DNA from: Akkermansiaceae bacterium
GTDB lineage: Bacteria; Verrucomicrobiota; Verrucomicrobiia; Verrucomicrobiales; Akkermansiaceae
Direction: 5' to 3'
Assembly (NCBI GenBank): GCA_015062045.1
Contig: SUVJ01000020.1
Location: 1 to 32,628 of the forward strand
Length of the DNA: 32,628 nt
The translations under genes and the position numbers were made by a program. Shown here piece after piece: positions 27,532-32,628 of the stretch. The notes below the pieces were generated by a model that was given only the letters and a program-made list of their open reading frames with translations, did no database searches and was not told the origin of the DNA. How positions within the stretch are numbered: position 1 is the first letter of the stretch; each line of letters begins with the position of its first letter.

Positions 27532-29382
27532 ATGTCTTCTCTCCATAAAAAAAGCATGATAGCAACGGCTGCCATTTTTTGCTGTCGTTTCACGGGCTTG
27601 TTGAGAGAGATTGTGTACACCGCGCTTTTCGGGGCAACCGCCGCGTTGGATGCCTTCCTCACCGCATTCCGCGTGCCCAACATGCTGCGAGATATGTTTG
27701 CAGAGGGGGCGCTCTCTCAAAGTTTCACCAGTGTGATGAGCAAGGTGGAGAAACAGGACGGCCCCGATGCCGCCTGGAACATTGCGCATCAAGTGGTCTC
27801 TCAGCTTATCTCCCTCATGCTCATTATTGTGGGGGCCGGTGTGCTGCTTTCGGGGCTTTTTATTAAATCTTTATATCCCGAGCGCGCTGTGGTGAATTTT
27901 GAAATGCCGGCAGCTGTAACAGCCCCTGCCGCCATGACAGTGCCCGCCGTTTACCAAGGTGTTACGGAGGATGCGGATGGCCGCTGCCAAGCCGCCTTTG
28001 CCTTGCAGGCTCCCCTTGCCGTAGAGGCAGCGGAGCAATGCCTCATCCGCGTGTCTGCGGTGGAGAAACTGACACCCGGGCAAGCGGTTAAGCTCTCTGC
28101 AGAGCGCCGTGTCCCTGCCGGGGCCTTGCGTGTAGAAACGCAAAACTTTATCGGCCTTGCGGCAGACTTATGCCGCATTATGTGGCCGTTTATCCTCATG
28201 GCCTCCTTGTCCGCACTTTGCATGGGGGCTCTCAATGTGTTCGGTATCTTCGGTTTACCCAATTTAGCCAGTGCTGCATTTAATCTTACCACAGTGGCGG
28301 TGGGCTGCTTGTTGGGCTGGGTGATAGACCCTGCATTCGGCCCGACAGCCTTGTATGGTTTTGCCATTGCCGTGGTATTGGGTGGTGCCGCGCAAATACT
28401 GGTGCAGTTGCCCGCCTTGCGCCGCAAAGGCTACCGCCCGCAATGGAAGCTTGGCCTTGCCTTTGCTGCCGGTAAACTTGCTTTTACGGACCCCGCCGTT
28501 CGCCGTATTTGGATGCTGATGATTCCCGGTGTTATTGCTGCCGGTATCACACAAACCCAAGTGTTTATCAACACCTCTTTTGCCTTGTATTTGCCCGGTG
28601 GGGCAGTGACGGCACTCTCCGGTGCGTTCCACCTCTGGCAGCTCCCCGTGGCACTTTTCGGCGTGGCCGTTGGTATGGTGGTGTTGCCCTCCGTCTCTCG
28701 CATGAGCCTTACACGCGGCAATAATGAGATACCCGAGCATTTGGCAGCTGCCATGCGCTTTGTTGCCTTTTTTGCCGTGCCCTCTGCCGTAATCCTCGGC
28801 CTTTGGGGGCAAGAGATTGTGAGCATTTTCTTCCAGCGCGGGCGTTTCGATGCCACGGCCTCGCAGCTGATGGGGCAGGTATTGGGCGCTTATTGCTTTG
28901 GTTTGTTGGGCTATGCCGGCATGAAGGTGCTGCAGCCTGTGTTCCTGGCTTTGGAGAAACCCTGGGCCCCTGCCGGTTTGGCACTTTTGGCCTGTGCCAT
29001 CTCCATTACCCTCAACTACTATTTTGTGCATGTGCTCGGGCTGGGGGTTATGTGGTTGGCTGTCACCACGGCTATCATTACCACCCTTAACTTCTTCTTC
29101 TATTTCTTCTACCTGCGCCACTTGTTGGGCAGTATGGCATGCTCCGTGCTGGTGCCCGGGTTGCTCCGTATTTTGGGTGCCGGTGCCGTGTTAGGTATTA
29201 TTTGTTGGCAAACCCGTGAGCTCTTCTTTACCGGCTTCTTGGAGTGGGGCTTCTTTGCGCGTTTCTCCGCCTTGGCTATCGGCGGTATTGTGGTGGGTGG
29301 TATCTATCTTGCCGCCTGTTTCCTCTTCCGTGTGCCCGAGCTCGATGCCTTTGCCCGCCGTTTCCTCACGCGTAAAAAATAA
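27532..29382 (+). CDS. murJ: Lipid II flippase MurJ, with expanded loop
   Basis: 616 residues, against about 510 for E. coli MurJ. It moves lipid II across the inner membrane for peptidoglycan synthesis. The N-terminal charged residues of the family are kept (R19, R25, D40, R53, matching E. coli R18, R24, D39, R52). The extra length is mainly a loop of about 85 residues between the third and fourth helices (about 118-205), rich in Ala, Val and Glu and probably periplasmic. In an ungapped match around QTQVFINTSF, the essential E. coli R270 corresponds to H367 and E273 to Q370. The gene ends the hom-lysC-TPR-TPR run. The start follows a heptamer repeat with no Shine-Dalgarno sequence. Confidence 0.92.
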   Translation: MSSLHKKSMIATAAIFCCRFTGLLREIVYTALFGATAALDAFLTAFRVPNMLRDMFAEGALSQSFTSVMSKVEKQDGPDAAWNIAHQVVSQLISLMLIIVGAGVLLSGLFIKSLYPERAVVNFEMPAAVTAPAAMTVPAVYQGVTEDADGRCQAAFALQAPLAVEAAEQCLIRVSAVEKLTPGQAVKLSAERRVPAGALRVETQNFIGLAADLCRIMWPFILMASLSALCMGALNVFGIFGLPNLASAAFNLTTVAVGCLLGWVIDPAFGPTALYGFAIAVVLGGAAQILVQLPALRRKGYRPQWKLGLAFAAGKLAFTDPAVRRIWMLMIPGVIAAGITQTQVFINTSFALYLPGGAVTALSGAFHLWQLPVALFGVAVGMVVLPSVSRMSLTRGNNEIPEHLAAAMRFVAFFAVPSAVILGLWGQEIVSIFFQRGRFDATASQLMGQVLGAYCFGLLGYAGMKVLQPVFLALEKPWAPAGLALLACAISITLNYYFVHVLGLGVMWLAVTTAIITTLNFFFYFFYLRHLLGSMACSVLVPGLLRILGAGAVLGIICWQTRELFFTGFLEWGFFARFSALAIGGIVVGGIYLAACFLFRVPELDAFARRFLTRKK

Positions 29383-29529
29383 CTTTGCCCCCGCGGCTCG
29401 TAGTCGTATAAAAGGTGGTCTATTTCGCTCCTGTTGTTGAGATGCTAACATAATTATACCGGTCAAATAGGCGCTTTTAGCATGAATCCCCCCAAAAATG
29501 CGCCGCAGTTATTTTACCAGCGAATTAGT

Positions 29530-29558
29530 TTGACTTAATGTTCAGAATATTTTATAGT
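29530..29558 (+). promoter_or_regulatory. Promoter of the small exported protein gene
   Basis: TTGACT (29530-29535), a 17-base spacer and TATAGT (29553-29558). Nine bases separate the -10 from the ATG at 29568. An inverted repeat ATGCTAA/TTAGCAT (29442-29448, 29477-29483) lies upstream and may be regulatory. Confidence 0.65.
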
Positions 29559-29567
29559 TAGAGAGCT

Positions 29568-29978
29568 ATGATACATCAAACGTTTTTTTATTTCTTTATG
29601 GCTATTTTTTTAACATGCCCCCTACAGTTAAAAGCCAACGATGCTCTTAACGATGTTAAAATAGTCACATCAGAAATGTCGAAAGAAATTGCGATTCTCA
29701 AAGAAAAAGCAATAGAGCAAATCAAAACGGATCTGCAAGTTATTAATTTGACACATCATTTGCCCTTTCTTAATAACATAGGTTATATAAAAGAAATGTA
29801 CACTCGGGCTCCGAAAAATAAACAAGAAAAAGCCCTTTGGGGTTTAAAGGTTATCGGAGATGTTTATTATGATGCAATCCACAATGTTGTGATGGTGAGG
29901 CCTTTCGGCAACGGAGAAGTGGCTGTTTTATATGTAGAGCTAAACAATAATATTTACGAAGTGACAATAATAGAGTAA
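29568..29978 (+). CDS. Small exported protein of unknown function
   Basis: 136 residues with a signal peptide (FFYFFMAIFLTCPLQLKA), then a Lys/Glu-rich helical stretch (about 30-62) and a C-terminal beta-type segment with regular alternation (NVVMVRPFGNGEVAVLYVEL). The composition is clearly more AT-rich than the genes to the left, which suggests transfer. I do not recognise the family. It stands alone with a strong promoter. Confidence 0.65.
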   Translation: MIHQTFFYFFMAIFLTCPLQLKANDALNDVKIVTSEMSKEIAILKEKAIEQIKTDLQVINLTHHLPFLNNIGYIKEMYTRAPKNKQEKALWGLKVIGDVYYDAIHNVVMVRPFGNGEVAVLYVELNNNIYEVTIIE

Positions 29979-30170
29979 GCACAATCGTTGAATTGAGCTC
30001 AAAATAATGTTACTCTACCCTCAGATAAACAAAATCACCCCCTAATGAGAAGGATTCAAAAAAAACTTACATTGTAAGGGGTTTAGGAAGAGTGTATTAT
30101 AAAAATAAAGTTGCAAATGAAAGACGCAATTCAGTTTTTTGTATTGGCGATTAGATTGGTGGAGCAATAA

Positions 30171-30800
30171 TTAGTGTGTCAATATGTACGGGATATCGTA
30201 TGTGATCCACCCTATCATGCAGCACGGTATTATCGAAATCGTATCTACTCCCCATGCTACATATGAAAAAGGCTTGAAAAAATAGTGAATTGCTGATGTT
30301 TTGTTTAATGTTTCCGTTTGATCAATTACAGATAATACAGAGCCAATTTTAACATTTTTCGATACCAAACGATTTGGCATTTTTTCGAATTCATCAATAG
30401 TATACACGTTTGGCAGATAATTCTTATATGTCAAACTAAGCCTATTATGTTGATTTATTGTTTGAACACCTTTTTCATTCAAAGGGAAATAGAGGTACGT
30501 CATTTCTTTGTCAGTGGTATTTACTCTGTATGCCGGAAAACTCCACCAGTTTCTCCAGTCACCACCACCGTCGACAAATGGGCAAGTAGCGGTAATCAAT
30601 GCGGATGGAGGCGAGATAAAGCGAACAGGTACTTTAATATATAAAATCTCATTGCTCTCCGATATAGAACAATAGGAGTGATATCTATTTTCAATAAAAA
30701 TCTCTTCTCGTCCAATACTGTCAAGTATGGAGTATGTGTTAAGCTTGTAAAACGTGCAAGAAGATAAAATTAATGAAACAACTGCAAATAAATACTTCAT
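30171..30800 (-). CDS. Putative lipoprotein of unknown function
   Basis: 209 residues. The N-terminus MKYLFAVVSLILSSC is a good lipoprotein signal with cysteine at 15. The middle is mixed alpha/beta; the C-terminal ~35 residues are hydrophobic (VAWGVDTISIIPCCMIGWIT), the YVAWGVDTI...P pattern being like that of short YceK-type envelope lipoproteins, though the match is weak. It is AT-rich like its neighbours and lies 59 bases behind the fic gene on the same strand. Confidence 0.62.
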   Translation of the reverse strand: MKYLFAVVSLILSSCTFYKLNTYSILDSIGREEIFIENRYHSYCSISESNEILYIKVPVRFISPPSALITATCPFVDGGGDWRNWWSFPAYRVNTTDKEMTYLYFPLNEKGVQTINQHNRLSLTYKNYLPNVYTIDEFEKMPNRLVSKNVKIGSVLSVIDQTETLNKTSAIHYFFKPFSYVAWGVDTISIIPCCMIGWITYDIPYILTH

Positions 30801-30859
30801 GTTTGGTATGTGATATTAACTCAACAGGCGCAAACTTTGCGACTGTTCAAAACGCTGCG

Positions 30860-31891
30860 TTAGAAATAAGACTTCACGGCAAACTCGAATTGTTCCATAA
30901 AGATTTTCTTGAATGCCGAGATATTATTTTGCTCATAGAAAATCAACATGGCTTTCTTGTAATCGATGGATTCTACACTACGGAACGAAAGCGGACAATA
31001 TCCGTGCGCTATCAACACCGCATTGGAGCTTAGTCTCGCCACACGTTTATTACCATCCATAAATGGTTGAATATAGGAAAGCAGGACGAGCACTAACAAC
31101 GCTTTTGAAAAAATACAAGGAGTCGCATTCACAAGGTTGCAGGTTAACTCCAATGCTTCACGGATTTGATATTCATTATCAAGCGGCCGATAATTTGTAC
31201 CTGTGATATCCACACGGCGGTGACGTATGTTTCTATCAACTTGTAAATCGCGTACGAGTATACTGTGAATGTCCTCGATGTGAGCTACACTCAGATGTTG
31301 CAAATAATCCGGCTCTGATACAATGAAATCCAATGCAGCTTTGTGATTCAGAAGCATGGTAGTTTCATCACGTGTTTTGCCCTCAGCTGTACGTTGTTCC
31401 AATAATAATCTCTCCGTTTCCAGCAATGTATAGGTGTTGCCCTCAATCTGAGACGATTTCCAGCTTAAATCAATACCGAGGCGGGTCATCTCCTTGTGTC
31501 TTGCGGCATCTGAAAGCTGGTTGATGTTGGAACGGAACTCCGATTGGAGGGACTGAAGGTGTTTCTTTTCTTCGTCTGTAAACAGGATTGTCCCCGGCAG
31601 AACCGAGCTCAGCAACTCAAAATTGAAATTGCTGATAATGCTTCGCTCATCAATGTCGCGGCTGTAATAGGTATCGAGATTGATTGTAGAAAGCAAGCGT
31701 CCATGCGGAGACATGTGGTAACGAGTAGAGCGACCCGCTCCGCTAATAAGTAGTTTTCCGTCTTTTACCAATTGTTGCAAAGCTCGCTTAACTGAAGCAT
31801 CGCTCACTTCTTGAGACAGGGCTGCCATAACCTCGGCTTTGCTGAGGCTAGCATGGCTCCAGAATAATTCAAAAATCTGTTCTTTTAGCAT
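30860..31891 (-). CDS. Winged-helix / Fic-domain protein, catalytic His replaced by Gln
   Basis: 343 residues. Residues 1-70 look like a winged-helix DNA-binding domain (LSKAEVMAALSQEVSDASVK, RALQQLVKDGKLLISG). The Fic fold follows. The inhibitory motif S146-x3-E150-G151 lies on the N-terminal side, as in class II Fic proteins. The core motif reads QPFMDGNKR (275-283) where active enzymes have HPFxxGNGR: the codon is CAA, so the catalytic histidine is glutamine. Fic enzymes AMPylate or otherwise modify target side chains; this one may be inactive, altered, or mainly a regulator. A GGGAG Shine-Dalgarno-like sequence stands before the ATG, unlike other genes here, and five TGAGCCG boxes cover its promoter. 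Confidence 0.88.
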   Translation of the reverse strand: MLKEQIFELFWSHASLSKAEVMAALSQEVSDASVKRALQQLVKDGKLLISGAGRSTRYHMSPHGRLLSTINLDTYYSRDIDERSIISNFNFELLSSVLPGTILFTDEEKKHLQSLQSEFRSNINQLSDAARHKEMTRLGIDLSWKSSQIEGNTYTLLETERLLLEQRTAEGKTRDETTMLLNHKAALDFIVSEPDYLQHLSVAHIEDIHSILVRDLQVDRNIRHRRVDITGTNYRPLDNEYQIREALELTCNLVNATPCIFSKALLVLVLLSYIQPFMDGNKRVARLSSNAVLIAHGYCPLSFRSVESIDYKKAMLIFYEQNNISAFKKIFMEQFEFAVKSYF

Positions 31892-31905
31892 GGAGTTCTC
31901 CCTTT

Positions 31906-32026
31906 CGGCTCAATTTCTTCTTATTTACGGCTCATTTTATCAAATTTTGAGCCGATTACAAGCCAATATTGAGCCGATTTATTCTGAAGCAAGCATTAAA
32001 ATACAATTTGTCTGAGTTGTGAGCCG
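31906..32026 (-). promoter_or_regulatory. fic promoter with five TGAGCCG operator boxes
   Basis: The heptamer TGAGCCG or its complement CGGCTCA occurs at 31906-31912, 31928-31934, 31948-31954, 31970-31976 and 32020-32026. The second and third form an inverted repeat with a 13-base spacer. A promoter TTGTAA (31956-31961), 16 bases, TAAAAT (31934-31939) on the minus strand has one box inside its spacer and one touching the -10. This layout fits repression, most simply by the N-terminal DNA-binding domain of the Fic protein itself (inference). Confidence 0.72.
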
Positions 32027-32628
32027 AACGTGCAATAAACTGCCAAAAATGGCATTTTTTGTGCAACGAATTAATGAAAAATCCTAAAAAATGGAGATTT
32101 AGAACTATTCCCATTCCTCGATTTGCAATTATTGATGGCAAGTAATTTCCCCCCTTTTTATTCGATAAATTGTGGATGAAATTGGGCTATTTGCGCTCTG
32201 TTTTCCCTTTATTTGGTGCCATCCGGGCACAGTTGTCCCGTTCTACTCAAAAAGCTGAAGCGTTATAAAGTAGAAACACAAGTCCGTGTCTTATTTTACA
32301 ACGTGCAAGCCTTATATTGCGTACTATATCGCCTCCAAAGTGTTTTACAAAATACGAAAGATTAGAAAGTTGAGGACCTCTAAAAACTCGACAAATGGCA
32401 ATTTGTAGGGATGGCGAGCCGTAGGCGAGCGGAATTTTGTAAGCCCCGCTCTGCGGGGCGTCATTTTATTTAGCGAGTGGTGCATCGAGCCAACGGCGAG
32501 AGACTCGTCACGGCGTAGGCTTGCCGAAGACGGAAACCACTCGAACCGATAAATAATACACCGAACCCGTGAAACGGGTGATAGTTAAGTTCGATTCCGA
32601 GTTGACACCTATGCTTATGTGCTCAGAT
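32027..32628. other. Gene-free, hairpin-rich region at right edge
   Basis: No convincing coding frame is seen. The left part is AT-rich. The right part contains the GC-rich hairpin at 32443-32459, an 8-bp inverted repeat CGAGTGGT (32474-32481) / ACCACTCG (32536-32543) enclosing 54 bases that can fold further (CGAG/CTCG, GGC/GCC), and a hairpin ACCCGT-GAA-ACGGGT (32565-32579). The words GCGAGCCGTAGGCGAGCGG and GGCGAGAGACTCG give it a repetitive look. It may be a structured RNA, or the end or transfer region of a mobile element that continues right of the window. Confidence 0.45.
32443..32459 (+). terminator. Hairpin with downstream T-rich stretch
   Basis: GCCCCGC-TCT-GCGGGGC is a perfect 7-bp stem with a 3-base loop, followed on the plus strand by GTCATTTTATTT. 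It could end a plus-strand transcript, but no gene is seen upstream of it on that strand. Confidence 0.45.

Noticed and set aside
32474..32543. Integron attC-like site (long imperfect palindrome)
   Set aside because: The inverse core and core sites (RYYYAAC / GTTRRRY) are missing at the ends, and no cassette genes or integrase are seen.
32586..32605. GTTCGATTCC resembling a tRNA T-loop near the right edge
   Set aside because: The flanking bases do not form a T-stem and no other tRNA arms are visible upstream.

Overview
The window looks like chromosome from a member of the Verrucomicrobiota (Akkermansia-like, probably gut-associated). The hints are several secreted thioredoxin-fold proteins with a DFTGSDWCGWC-type motif, a fucO-type lactaldehyde reductase, secreted ankyrin/TPR envelope proteins, and an almost complete lack of Shine-Dalgarno sequences. 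This assignment is inference from gene content; there is no rRNA in the window. I see no tRNA, rRNA or CRISPR array.

Layout. (1) 1-119: the 5' end of a group IIC intron (minus strand), inserted directly after the groEL terminator and running off the left edge. (2) 198-4198: a chaperone block read leftward, dnaK-groES-groEL. A cluster of GCGACAA/TTGTCGC palindromes lies behind it at 4383-4446. (3) 4452-7429: an isolated podovirus-like tail/stabilisation gene and a small AP2-domain gene, together probably a phage relic. (4) 7522-11199: an orphan D12-class adenine methyltransferase, two small secreted paralogues joined by an ATGA overlap, and a secreted coiled-coil protein with Ala/Glu/Pro repeats. 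(5) 11355-14736: three paralogous exported thioredoxin-fold proteins with a shared C-terminal module. (6) 14816-21426: fucO, a YkuD L,D-transpeptidase, a membrane protein, and two paralogous exported ankyrin-type proteins. (7) 21555-29382: a rightward unit hom-lysC-TPR-TPR-murJ, joining aspartate-family amino acid synthesis to lipid II flipping. (8) 29400-32628: an AT-richer, island-like end with two orphan exported proteins, a winged-helix/Fic gene behind an array of TGAGCCG boxes, and about 600 bases of gene-free, hairpin-rich DNA.

Two signals run across the window. First, eight transcription-unit heads have a well-spaced -35/-10 pair whose -10 ends only 6-12 bases before the start codon, predicting leaderless or nearly leaderless mRNAs; the fic gene at the island end is the clear exception, with an SD-like GGGAG. 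Second, several proteins depart from their family at key places: Fic has Gln in place of the catalytic His, MurJ has His at the position of E. coli Arg270 plus a large extra loop, and both GroEL and DnaK have cysteine pairs in their C-terminal tails.
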